From assembly GCA_963921195.1 (NCBI GenBank), contig OY992538.1, forward strand, positions 8,146,330 to 8,210,329: a DNA stretch of 64,000 bases, written 5' to 3'. Numbering within the stretch: the stretch's first letter is position 1; each line of letters begins with the position of its first letter. The DNA comes from Pegoplata infirma. Its lineage: Eukaryota; Arthropoda; Insecta; Diptera; Anthomyiidae. This document shows, in pieces, positions 10,989-21,902 of this stretch. Below the pieces are notes generated by a model. It did not search any database and was not told the DNA's origin. It was given only the letters and a program-made list of their open reading frames with translations. The position numbers were made by a program, and so were the translations under genes.

Positions 10989-11837
10989 CATTAAAACTTA
11001 TTATTTTTTAAATAATTTTTTTTCATAAATTTTTTATCAAAATTCTATTTTTTTCATCAAAAACATTTTTTCATCATTTAATTTTTTTACATCAAAAAAT
11101 TTTTTTTTCATCAAAAAAAAAAGTTTTTTTTGTTCCAAAATTGCCTTTTTTGAAAAATGTTGCATTTGTTTACCAAAAGTAATAAATACAAGTGAGCGTG
11201 TTAAATGCGTTCGATCCGCATCTTTTATACACTCCAAACTGTAAAAAGACTTTTTGCACTTAGGAAAGAAAATTTTAATTTTTTAAATCCAAGCCCACAA
11301 AAGGAACGGATTAAAAAAGTTATATTTTTTAGTCCTCTCGGTCAAAGTCGGCGTTTTTCAGAGGTTGGTTTAATTTTTCAAGGGAACCAATCTGCCAATA
11401 TATGAGCTCAAGGCTCATTTTGTCCAAATTTCGGGAGACTAGCTCTCTTTGTTTCTACTGTATCGCTAGAATGTCTTAAATACGCTTTTGCCCATTTACC
11501 AAATGTTCATCTCGTGTGATTTAGACTGCATCTCGGGCATTTCGGATTTTCTGGCAGTGTCGGCGAGCTTTTGGGAAGACATGGGGTCTAAGACCTGCTA
11601 ATGTACATTGGATGTACATAGCTGTAATTAGACCTATTGTTACGTATGCGGCGGTAGTCTGGTGGCCGAGAACGATGGTGAAGACTATTCGATCCAAGCT
11701 AAACGGACTACAACGAGCGGCTGCTTTGGGAATTACTGATGCCATGAGCACCACCCCAGGCGCAGCTCTGGACGCTATGTTAGATATGCTTCCCTTGGCC
11801 CTACATATTCAAGGAGAAGCCATGAAATCTTTGTGCA

Positions 11838-12391
11838 CACTCAGAAAATTATGTAAGTTACTACATGTTAGTTGTTTGTATATTTTACAGTAGTTAGTTG
11901 TTTTCAACTACAAAGTCAGTTATTTTTGTATGAAAAATATCAAACAACTATTTCTGTTAGTTATTTAAAGTCGTTTTTTTGAATAACTAACAAAAAGTAC
12001 TGTAATGTAGCAACAGTTATTTAAAGTAGTTAATTTTATTTTTTTATGTCCGAAAAATTTTCAAAGTTTTTTCCAAAAAAAAAAAAATTTATTTTTCACA
12101 ACTTTAAAAAAAAAAAAAAACTTGGTAAATTTGGTCTTCAATTTTTTTCTGAAAAATTTTTTGAAAAAAAAAAAAAATATATGTTGTTTATTTTATTTTT
12201 ACTACATATTAGTTGTTTTGACTACAAATGTTAGTAAATTTTACTACATAAGTCAGCTGTTTTTTGTCAGTTAAAATAACTAACATTGTTAGTTGATTTA
12301 ACTGAAAAAGTAGTTGACCCCAAAATAACTAACAAGGTAGTTATTTTAACTGACATTTTCAGTTGATTTTACTAACATAATTTTTTGAGTG
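11838..12391. mobile_element. CACTCA MITE family 1, copy 3 (inside LINE B)
   Basis: A 554-bp copy flanked by CA on both sides (..TTTGTG-CA and CA-GGCTCCGC). LINE A at about 7675-7690 supplies the unoccupied site, with one CA at that position. Thus this copy duplicated CA rather than TA, unlike the other three copies. Confidence 0.9.
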
Positions 12392-13089
12392 CAGGCTCCG
12401 CAATAGCGGAACATGGCATAAGGAGTACAATGTGGGACATGGTCGTCTGTTCAATAGGCTATCGGAACTTTTTCCGATGTTTTCTATGCCTTTGGACAGT
12501 ACAACCTCGTGCATCGGCTTTGGTAGGAAGTTTACTGTACTATTTCCGAGTAGGGAAGACTGGGGAAACCCAGCAGACCTACTGGAAAATTACACGGATA
12601 CTTTCTACACGGATGGATCCAGTACCTTAAATGGCTCTGGGTCTGACTGGTATTTGGACGATGCGACCAAATGCTATATTGCTATGGAAAAAATGGCTAC
12701 AGTATTTCAGACCAAAATAATTGTAATTTTAGACGTGGCGACCTGGATAATTAGGAACAGATGGAATAATAGGAGAATCAGTATCTGCAGTGACAGCCAG
12801 GCTGCGCTCATTGCATTTGAATCTCCAGTCACTTCATCCAAAATTGTCCAGGAATGTAGACGCAGACTCAATGAGGTCTAATGTGGGAATAGCGTCAGTC
12901 TTCTGTGGGATCCGGGTCATAGGGGAATACGGGGAAACGAGATTGCCGACTCATCGGCAAATCTTGGCTCCGATACAATTCCTTACAGTACGGAACCTCA
13001 AATTGATATTGGCTTGACATGGCTGATGCGTTTGATCAACTCTCATATGAAAGCAACTTTCATGGAAAGATGGTCAAATGAGTTGGCAT

Positions 13090-13917
13090 TAGAGTTGTCA
13101 ACCGATTAAGAATAATTCGATTAATCGATCAAACAAAACCAAAATCTTGTTCGATTAATTTTAAAATTAAAATTTTTGAATAACGAATAAATCGATTAAT
13201 TTATGTCAATTAATCGAGCAATTATTTTTTTATCCTCCAACTACAGTATCGAAATATTGGCCTAGGACCCCATAAAATTTATATATTATTGATCAGTGAT
13301 CGATTCCAAGACATTCAAGCGATGTCCGTCTGTGGAGGGCACGATACAGTCTAAAATAGAAGAGCTATATTCCTGAAGTTAGGCACGATTATGTCTTATG
13401 GTCATAGGCTGGTTAAGTTCGGACCCAAAATCAGACGAGGGGGGAAATATTCCCCTTAAAAGAACTAAAACACTACCAGGAAAACAAAATTTGTTTACAT
13501 GTTTTTTTATATCCGTTCAACAAATGAAATATTTTTATTACATATGAAGTTTTTTGACCTTCATTTGGACCAAGATAATTAGGAAATGCTATTTTTTCGG
13601 CCCGCCCACTTTTAAGGGCGTGTTAATAGTAAATAATACAAAGTAAAGACAAAAGTGTGTTTTTTAGCCATAAATATCGTAACAAATGAATTTGTAAACA
13701 TTTAAGTGAAGAGGGAAAAGGTGTCCTCCAAAGTCACTCGCCGACTCCACCAACTTAATAAACTTAATAAAAATATTTTTTAATAACCACTTGTTTTATT
13801 TGTTATTCTAATCGATTAATCGAATAATTTTTTAGATTTAATCGTTTGATCGAACGAACAAAAACAATTATTTGAATTATTCGAAGAAAGTTGAAAGTCG
13901 AATAATTGACAACTCTA
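13090..13917. mobile_element. hAT-type non-autonomous element (TAGAGTTGTCAA ends)
   Basis: An 828-bp insertion in LINE B with ends TAGAGTTGTCAA..TTGACAACTCTA. It is flanked by a perfect 8-bp duplication GTTGGCAT (13082-13089 and 13918-13925), single in LINE A. Subterminal ATCGATTAATCGATT words surround a nested mini-me fragment. The 8-bp duplication and TAGAGTTGTCAA ends are characteristic of hAT. No transposase is present. Confidence 0.9.
13229..13790 (+). mobile_element. Diverged mini-me fragment nested in the hAT element
   Basis: Shares ATCCTCCAACTACAGTATCG, the ATTGATCAGTGATCGATT spacer and a decayed GTCC tract with the 9919 and 49057 copies, in the same order. The 3' hairpin is not recognisable. 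It sits between the two AATCGATTAAT-rich arms of the hAT element. Confidence 0.65.
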
Positions 13918-14429
13918 GTTGGCATGCAAGAATACCAAACGTTTTGTGATTAGGCCAGACAAGAAAGTGGCTTACTATCTACTCAGACTCAGTAGAATAG
14001 ACTGCCGCAGACTTACTGGCTTAATTACGGGACACAATACCTGTTCTCGTCCTATGACGAGATAAGGTGTCTTATCAGACTCATTATGTTTGGCTTGTCT
14101 TGAGGATGATGACACAACTGAACATTACGTCTGTTGTTGTCCAGCGTTCTCAAGGGCTAGACTGCGGATATTGGGTTCTGATATTCTGCCTATGGAGACG
14201 GTCCATGGACTTCCCTTGTTTGATTTTCTCAAGTTTGTGAAAGCAACTGAGAAATTCTAAACAAATAGTTTTCTTTCTTTTTCTTCTCAACCTTTTATCA
14301 CCCTTACTTAATTTTTCTTTTCAGGGTACGGGACAATGGACTATTTTAAGTCTGAGCGGTAGGTTGTAAGTGGCAGCTGACGTCCATTGTGATATGACAA
14401 GAAAAAAAGCGTGGAGTCTATGCTATTTA

Positions 14430-15337
14430 ATTAAAAATATGAACTTGGCTTCACATTCTATCGAAGATTAAAGTTAATGCCTATAATTATACACGGTAAA
14501 AATAAGCATGGATAATTTAAAATTTGTATGGGTAAGCGTATATACGGTTATGCGAAAACAGGGCTAGTGTTGTTTTCCTTTCAAATTAATGACTTAATTT
14601 TTAAGTGTCACCCTACACTATCCTACATATTCACTACAATGTATCGTATGTTGTATATTTTTGATGTTGTTGTTCTTGGTCGGTCCGACCGACTCTTCTC
14701 TATACACAAAAACAAAATTTTCATATTTTAAAATTCTTGTGTTCAATTTTTGATGTTGCCTCGAAGGTTACGTTACGTATTGTGTTGTTTGTATGTACGT
14801 ACATACGTACGAATGTGAGTACGAGGCTGGCAAGATTGTTTTTGTTGCTGATTGTATAGTTTATTTGTATTGTCATACGCCATTTTGTCGAGTCACACAG
14901 AACAGCCAGCAGAAACAACATCATCATTTATAAACAGAAAACAGCAGTAATAATAAAAACAGCTTGAACTGTATATAATTGAATTATTGAATCATGTAAA
15001 CACACTAAAACACTCTCTACTCTTAATAGTCAAATGCGTGAGTTAATTGTTAAGTCACTAGGAAGGTCAAATCGGATGACGCCACGTTTATGAAATTTGA
15101 AGTTATCTTGGGAATATGTCCAAACAATTTTCGATAATAGTCCCCACAACCGTTAAGGAGATTATGATGGAATTTATTGCGGACTTTTTCCTCATTACAG
15201 ATATGGGAATAATATCTGTGGCACATTATCAGACTCGTTTTAAGCACCGCAAAGTTCTGTTCTATCTTCAACTCTATTTTTTTAATCTACTCTTTTGCAC
15301 ACTACAACAACAGTTGCCATCTATATTCTTCGTCATA
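14430..15337. other. Unique-looking non-coding stretch
   Basis: No domain or repeat boundaries recognised. It includes a GTACGTACATACGTAC palindromic patch near 14795-14812. Frames on both strands lack recognisable motifs. Probably host intergenic DNA or an unrecognised old repeat. Confidence 0.4.
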
Positions 15338-15600
15338 GAGTAGTACAACAAATGGCGTTTGAAAAAGAAGTAAACAAAAACCATATGGTATTGTTTACGA
15401 AATTTTATCACAAATCGAAATGTGAGCGAGATGGAAGATACCAGTTTTACAGTGAGAATGCAGATTGTTTTTTGTCTCTCTTTTCTTTACGTTTGAACTT
15501 TAGTTTGGCACTGCCAGAATTTTCCATATATCTTTGGTGATGCCAGATCTACAAAACGGTCGATGGATTACTTTATGACTTTGGTTCAGCCTTTTAATGA
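15338..15600 (+). repeat. Copy of a LINE-D-associated repeat, inverse of 18470-18710
   Basis: The sequence around ACAAATGGCGTTTGAAAAAG and CCATATGGTATTGTTTACGA is the reverse complement of 18470-18700, with moderate divergence. The 18.5-kb copy abuts minus-strand LINE D coding sequence, so this may be the 3' part of a second LINE copy. The 81-codon frame here is not matched by conserved coding on the other copy. Confidence 0.6.
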
Positions 15601-15710
15601 TAGTATGTAACACTATGTATTTATTGAAGCATCGCCAAAATATGAGTTGTGAAATACTTTTCGATCAATAATTTCAAATTGGGGAAGATCGGTTAAGTTA
15701 GGTTGGAAGT

Positions 15711-16191
15711 AAAGATAGGCGCGTGATTGATTTTTGACTCACACTCACTCATGCTCACGTCAGGAATTTTAAAAACGCGCACACTCACTCGCGAGCTTTT
15801 TTTTCTACTCGCACTCACTCACAATCACGTGAGTAAATTCAATACAACTCACACTCACTTGAACTCACTCAAGCTTTACTCACATTCGCGTTGACTCGAA
15901 ACTTTTATTTATAAAAATAACTAAAATTTAAAAAATCTTACAATATTTAAAGCAAAATTTAAAGTTCAGCGAAATTTTACATTTATTTTTGATTCTTTCG
16001 GGACGAAATCTTAAGTTTAGCTAAATTTTAAAACTCTACGCAAAAAATCGACTTATGCACACTCACTCATGCAAAAATCTTACTCACGCACACTCACTGA
16101 CGCAATTTTTTTCACACTTACACTCAATCACAATCACATGAGTAAAATTGAATTCAGTCACACTCACGCGTGAATCATTCTCTAATCTGTT
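15711..16191. mobile_element. hAT-like element rich in CACTCACTCA words
   Basis: Flanked by a perfect GTTGGAAGT (15702-15710 and 16192-16200). The ends are AAAGATAGGCGCGTGAT and ATCATTCTCTAATCTGTT, roughly inverse. The interior is dense in GTGAGTGAGTGTG/CACTCACTCA. A relative with AGAGATGGGCACA and GCGCTTATCTTA ends is at 53447-53997. An 8-9 bp duplication fits hAT. Confidence 0.7.
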
Positions 16192-16200
16192 GTTGGAAGT

Positions 16201-16345
16201 GGCAACCAAAGCTTTACGTTAGTACACATAGACTCTGTGGTCCGTTGTGATACCACGGAAATGGGGGGGGGGGGGGGGGAGATTTCAAATTCTATCGATA
16301 TTATCATGGGAGTTGTTCATCTCCGATAAATAAACAACAACAAAG
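16201..16345 (+). repeat. Probable LINE 3' end fragment
   Basis: The phrase GCTTTACGTTAGTACACATA followed by GACTCTG and GTCCGTTGTG is shared with 18261-18310 and, more weakly, with the LINE B tail near 14380. A 17-G run at 16263-16279 interrupts it. I take it to be host retroelement sequence into which the 15711 element inserted. Confidence 0.4.
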
Positions 16346-16412
16346 TATATTCCAAATAAAAAGCTATTCGTCTTGAATACTGACAACTGTGTTGCCTCCC
16401 TCTTCAGCTGTA

Positions 16413-17535
16413 CACTGAGGGAAAAAAGCATATTTAAATCAAAAATTTTCATTTTTAATTTTAAAATGCTACATTATTTTCCAAAAATTTTATAATTTAT
16501 ATTGAAATATGTTGATTTAAAAATAAAAACTTTTGTTTTAAAGTTGTTAACCTCTTAATTTAAAAATGAATAATTTCATATTTATTATGCTGTCGTAAAA
16601 ACTCGTTACAAATTTGAATTATTGCCAATTCAAATTTTCATTTTAAAAACTATATTGTTTCATTTTCAATTTGATGTCAAACAATTTTAATTTTAGTTGT
16701 GAATTGACATTTCAAAATCATATGTCAAATTTTGAGATGAAAACATTTTTAATTTGAACATGTTCATTTAAAAAAAAATATTGCGTCATTTCTTAACTTT
16801 TGCAAAAAAAAAAAAAAAAATTTTAGTTAAAAAATGAATAATCCCTAAGATATAATGAGTTATATCTGTAAAAAAATAGATTTGTGTAAAATATCTATAA
16901 GCAATGGTAAGTTATAAACTTCAATATGTTTTTTTTTTTGTTGACTAACTTGATTTTGTTCTTTTTGGTTAAAGGGATTCTCTGGTTTAAAGGCGTTGTC
17001 GTGGAAAAAATAATTGACAAGAATTATAAAATGGACTTTACGATTCAATTCCCGTAAAGGAAACTAATAAAATAATTAAGTTTAAGCAGGTTAAGTATAA
17101 TGTGCAATTTTTAAGTAATATAAGTTTTTACCACAGTCAATATAGTCTAAGTTTATTATATTACCAGGCTACATAGACTGGGTTTCACATAAAAAACAAA
17201 TCAAAAATTTTATATAAAACTGCATATTATTTCCTTATTATTTTAAATAAATTGTTTAATATTAAAATTATAAAAAAATGTTTTTATTAATAAAATAAAA
17301 TGGTATGGAACAACACAAAAATAAAATTATATCAACCTTAAATTAAAAATTTCTCACTATTAAATTAAAAATGAAGCTACTTTGATTTTAAAAAGTTACT
17401 TTTTAATCGCCCATTTTAAAAATGAAAAGAAACATTCTCAAATTAAGCAAAAACAAAGTTTGTTGACTTTTGTCACTGTTTTCTTTTTAATTTGAGGTTG
17501 TTTCAGCTTAATTTGAAAAATTTTTTTTCTTAGTG
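16413..17535. mobile_element. CACTGAGGGAAAA-ended MITE
   Basis: TA-flanked 1.12-kb element with ends CACTGAGGGAAAAAA and TTTTTTTTCTTAGTG. The subterminal regions are rich in AATTTAAAAATGA/TTCATTTTTAAATT words and the interior is AT-rich without a gene. The TA flank and short inverted ends resemble the CACTCA families. Confidence 0.65.
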
Positions 17536-17537
17536 TA

Positions 17538-18160
17538 GTTCCATTATTAATTATGCCTCGTAAATATATTGACATTTGTTTGTAGATTTCGATTAAATCT
17601 AACAATTTATCAACATACAAATATCTATTCAATCGTCTGACCGCCTGCCCTCCAGCCCGTTTCGTATTTACTTATACAACAAAAAAATTTAATAATACGA
17701 GTATTAGAGACCCGCATATTGAACTCTATTTATGAACAATGATACTCGTATTAGTAGAGAACTACGTATTCAGTACGTACAACTCGTCTAGGTATGTTTA
17801 TAGATAAATATGTACGTATGACTGACTGCCAGCCTTAATTGAGTGGTTGGTAGGTGTTTATTTTAATACCATACGTTTAAGTGGATTATATATTTATACA
17901 TCCGTACTACACACAATATACAGTAAGTCATACATATTTGTCATTAGAATTATTGTTGTTGTTTGACACTATTTGTATTTATTGCATAAATGTGTTAATG
18001 TTAAAACAGTTTTGTGATAATCTATTTTTGGAAAATTCCATTTGAATAATATACAAATAATGTATAATAATGAGTTCGTTGTATCCCAACAACAAAAAAT
18101 AGCTTCCCAATAGGTTAAATTCAAGTAAAAAATTAATTTTCTAACATAAGTGCTCCAAAT
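17538..18160. other. Unique-looking intergenic stretch
   Basis: About 620 bp with no recognised domain, RNA gene or repeat ends; includes a GTATTAG..CGTATT tract near 17695-17770. Confidence 0.4.
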
Positions 18161-18710
18161 TTGCGAAAGTCAAATATTATTCCTAGTACAAAGATTTGTT
18201 TCCACATTCCGAAACGTGTCTATTCCTCTTATCGGTATTTGCATTTAATTTCATGCTTTGCTGACGCTTTACGTCAGCACGCAAAGACTCCGAGTTCCGT
18301 TGTGGAACGGAACCAATGGGAGTTGCCTATGAAATTCCTAATATATTGAATTTTGACATCCGACAAATCAAAGGATCAGGCAGCTCCCAAGATTCTAGTG
18401 AAGAAAGTCTAAAAATTGGCTGGCAAGGGGAAGTAAATTGCTCGATAGTTTCCAGCAGAGTTATAGAGTAATGTATAGACCGTTTTGTAGATCTGGCATC
18501 GTCAAGAATAACTGCTAAAATCTGGTAATACCACACTAAAATTCAAACGTAAAACAAAGAGATACAAAAAACAATCTGCATTCTAACTGTATAATTGGTA
18601 TTTTCCAACTCGATCAGTTTTCGATTTATGATACAATTTCGTAAACAATACCATATGGTTTTTGTTTACTACTTTTTCAAACGCCATTTGTTACATTACT
18701 CTATTACTCT
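18161..18710 (-). pseudogene. Non-coding tail region of LINE D
   Basis: Continuous with the LINE D coding fragment at 20635-20817 once the Mutator-like element at 18711-20634 is removed. On the minus strand the coding part (FCRSCIDDSELE) leads into this region. Bases 18470-18700 are repeated in inverse at 15338. Bases 18261-18310 resemble 16213-16260 in the plus sense, so part of this stretch could belong to another, oppositely oriented LINE tail. Confidence 0.45.
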
Positions 18711-20634
18711 GGTGCTATGAAAAAACCCCCAATGAAATTACCCCCAAATAGGAAAATGAAAAAACCCCCAATGAATTTACCCCCAAATAAAATGAAATAA
18801 GCCCCAAAGAAAAATAATGAAATTACACCCAAAACAAATGAAATTACCCCCAAATAAAAATGAAATTAACCCCAAATTTTGGGGTTTATTTCATAATGCA
18901 AAATTTCCCAAATAAAAATATGAAAAAACACCCAAAAAATTAAATTAAGCTCAAAATAATTTAAATCACTTTTTACAATTGAAAATGTTTCATCATTAAT
19001 ATTTTTCTATTTTTAATTTCGATCAAAATGGAAACGCAATCAGAAAAACACAAACAACAAATTAAATACACTTGGCTTACGCCGAAAAAATATAATAAAT
19101 TAGCAATACGGAAATTTTCGTTGAGGCAAACTTTAAAACTGGGAAACTAGACAGAATTTTTTAATTAACCGTTATAAAAAGTAACCAATTTTCAAATAAA
19201 ATTAGACTTTTTTATGTATTATTTGATAAAGTTATATAGAGATTGCTTATTATTAGATGTAATTTTATCCGAAAATTGGTCACATTTTTTATGTAAACCT
19301 AAGGTTTGCGCAAAGCTTAAATAACATTTTCTAGAGTCTATTGAGACGTCTCAAAACTTAAGAGGCCCACATGTAATTTATGTTTATAAAAGCGAGGAAT
19401 GTACACATTATTACATTCTAGCATTTATAAAAATAAAATGCTTACCTTTAAAAGATTTGAATGCATATTGGTATGTGTAAAGCGCCGCAGGCGAAAAATT
19501 TTTAGAAGAAATTTTAACAAAAAATAAAAAAAAATCGCGCGATTTTTTTTTTATTTTTTGTTAAAATTTCTTCTAAAAATTTTTCGCCTGCGGCGCTTTA
19601 CACATACCCATATGCATTCAAATCTTTTGCGCTGAGTTTTTGACATATCACTTCAGCTTTGTTTCAAACTTCGTTTAGTTAAAATTTATTAAATTAAAAC
19701 CAACCTTTACTAAACATTCTGTTTTTAGTTAAAGTTTAGCAAATGCCATAAACGTGGTGTTGCCACCATACTGAATATCGCATTTCCAATTAGAAATGTT
19801 GCCACCATTGCTAATTTTTACCAATAAAATACCAATTCCTGCCAACACTAACGAGTATATTTGAAAATTAGCGGTTTTTAGTTTACGTTTCTGTACCTTA
19901 GTCCAAGAGTTTAGCTAAAAAAATAAATTTAATCTGAATTTGAATTTGTTGTTTTAACCATAGAGTAAGGAAAGTAAGAGATTTTGAAATGACCCAAAAT
20001 AAGTCTGCAAGTTTATGAAAATTGGTAAACTTAATGTATTGCAGACATTTAAAAATTTTGTAAAAAGATCAAAGAGAATTAGAAAATGAGTAAATTTTAC
20101 CACTATTATTGAGAGGATTTCCTATCTCTATTGAGAGGATTACCACTATTTCCGTTATTTAAATTCTCTTTTAACTACTTTCCCTACTTTTTCCCCTGAT
20201 TTTGGAGCATTTTGCTTACTCTTTCTACTTTTTCCCCTGTTTTTGCAGCATTTTTTTAAAATTTTGCAGATATTTTTATGCATTAAGAGAACCATTTTTT
20301 CCTTTGTAAAAAAAGAGTGCATTTTTTTCAGCCCCATGTAGTCTGATACCCACTGGTTTTAACTCGGTTTAATTCTACAACAAAGATAAGTTTTTCCGGT
20401 AATGCAAAACTCTCCAAAAAATTAAATTGCCTTCCAAAATCTAAACAAATGAAAATATCCCCAAATATTTTTTTTTATTTCTTTTTTCATTTAGGGCTTA
20501 TTTCATAATGAAGAAAACCCCAAAATAAATAATGAAACAACCGCCAAAATAAATGAAAAAATCCCCAAATTAAATTTTAGCATTTTTTTTGGGGATTTTT
20601 TCATTTTTCTGTTTGGGGGTTTTTTCATAGCGCC
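18711..20634. mobile_element. Mutator-like element with 9-bp duplication, no transposase
   Basis: A 1924-bp element with ends GGTGCTATGAAAAAACCCCC and the inverse ending ..GGGGGTTTTTTCATAGCGCC, flanked by a perfect TATTACTCT (18702-18710 and 20635-20643). Both terminal regions are built from imperfect AATGAAATTACCCCCAAATA repeats. The 9-bp duplication, G-starting long ends and repetitive termini fit Mutator/MuDR. There is no transposase-like frame. It contains an 185-bp palindrome. Confidence 0.75.
19447..19632. repeat. 185-bp near-perfect palindrome
   Basis: Arms start AAAAGATTTGAATGCATAT and end with the inverse; they include AAAGCGCCGCAGGCGAAAAA and meet at CGCGCG (about 19536-19541). There is virtually no loop. 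It lies in the middle of the Mutator-like element, and may be a separate insertion. Confidence 0.85.
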
Positions 20635-21902
20635 TATTACTCTGGTTTCCAACTCACTATCATCAATGCAACTCCGGCAGAAGTCATTTGACGACACATT
20701 TAACCGCTCAGAGTGCTTTCCTAACTACAGCAACCACCGTCAAAATATCTCCTCTTGGAACCGATAGTAGCTCACTTGTGCGCTTTTGATTAAAAGAATA
20801 CTAAATCTGTCATGTAGTAGACTTGTGCTTAATCGTTCAATTGAGTGAGCGCTCATTTTCGTTCATTTCAGATAAAAGACCTAGTTCGTTCATCTAGTTC
20901 AATCGCTCTTTTGTAGTCTTCGTTCAACAGTTCGTGAACGAATCATTTTGAATCATCTGTTGGTCGTTCACCTAGTTCAAATCGGTCAGTTTTTGTTTTC
21001 GTTCAACAGTTCGTGAACGAATCATTTTGATCATGTCTGTTGTTTTGGCTTTCGTTTAAAAAATACAAAAATGTTGAATAAAAACATGATTTAAAAAAAA
21101 AAAAAAACATATACAATTTTTGTAAAAAAATATATAAATGCTGAGAAAGCGCGCCAAAAGAGAAGAGAAAACTAACGCCTAATGACAAAATTAAAAAAAA
21201 ATTGAACGACCGAACTGAAAGATCAAAATAAAATAATGACCAATTGAGCTGAATGAACGAAAAGACCTAAAAGAGCGGAAATGAACGAACTAGATAAACC
21301 GCTCAGTTAAGTGAATAGTTCAATTGAACTAGTTCGTTCGTGAACGACACAACTCTATCATGTAGTCTCACAGGTCCATTCATTTTGCCATCTCTGACTA
21401 GTCTCCCTCGCGAAACAAAGTCGTAGATTTTTCTAGAGTCAACGCATTCCAATTCCGTAGGAACATGTACAAACATTCGGCAGTAAAGGGCAGATTTTAT
21501 TTCAGGATTATTGACACCAGATAATTGACCGCGGCTTATCTCTGAGAATAGATGTTGACATCGGCTGTAGACAAGCAATTGTATCTCAACCTGTCAGCCT
21601 CCTCCATAATTGCCAGCATCTCTACCTGGTAAACACTGCAATGATCTGACAATTTTAAAGCAGACTGGCTTAAACCAAGCTGCCCGAATAGACTTCAAAA
21701 CCCACTTGTGCGTGTAGGTTTAATAAGTCTGTGTAAAAATTTAAGTATGCCCCTACTACGCGTATTGACCCCCCATTCAAGATTCCCTGGATGGTATCGT
21801 AGTGGTAAATTGTGGGTAAAAACTGTTCATTTTGTAGTGTTGTTATCATGTTCAGTTCGCGCTATATCCGCAATCGCTATTAAGTCCAGTTGCCGTCGCG
21901 TA
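20635..21902 (-). pseudogene. LINE D: RNase H and C-terminal fragments
   Basis: Decayed minus-strand LINE ORF2. From 21902 downward it reads NFYTD (RNase H first Asp region, then a stop), VYS, YQVEMLAIMEEADR (Glu region, retained E), DVNIYS followed by a frame break where DSQAA is expected, then FVHVPTELECVDSRKIYDFV and GRLVRDGKMNGPVRLHD. A 540-bp hAT-type element interrupts at 20818. The remaining piece has the terminal FCRSCIDDSELE zinc motif. There are several stops and frameshifts. It is a different LINE lineage from A and B. The reverse transcriptase part continues at 23257-23815 beyond two MITEs. Confidence 0.7.
20818..21357. mobile_element. hAT-type non-autonomous element in LINE D
   Basis: A 540-bp element with ends TAGACTTGTGC and GACACAACTCTA (inverse TAGAGTTGTGTC), and a perfect 8-bp duplication TCATGTAG (20810-20817 and 21358-21365). 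The interior has many GTTCGTTCA/TGAACGAA words. Closely resembles the ends of the 13090 element. No transposase. Confidence 0.88.

Larger units (their letters stand above)
11524..14260 (+). pseudogene. LINE copy B: RT thumb to C-terminus, 5'-truncated and interrupted
   Basis: Plus-strand relative of copy A, reaching further 5'. It starts in the end of reverse transcriptase (CRRAFGKTWGLRP, then WMYIAVIRPIVTYAAVVWWP), continues through ITDAMSTTPGAALDAML, and after a MITE into RNase H (YTDGS; FQTKIIVI with Lys at the catalytic Glu; SDSQAAL; GHRGI and NEIAD). Breaks are a TAA after NEV at about 12880, WDPGH in place of WVPGH, a TAA near 14064, and an 828-bp hAT-type insertion at 13090. The C-terminus keeps a CLAC..EHYVCCC zinc-knuckle-like motif and ends KATEKF-stop at 14258-14260. 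The 3' UTR continues to about 14430, sharing the phrase ACAATGGACTATTTTAA with copy A. Not functional; clade probably I/LOA-like. Confidence 0.85.

Noticed and set aside
16263..16279. 17-G run as a regulatory G-quadruplex
   Set aside because: A single homopolymer in a LINE tail fragment; length is error-prone and there is no gene nearby to regulate.
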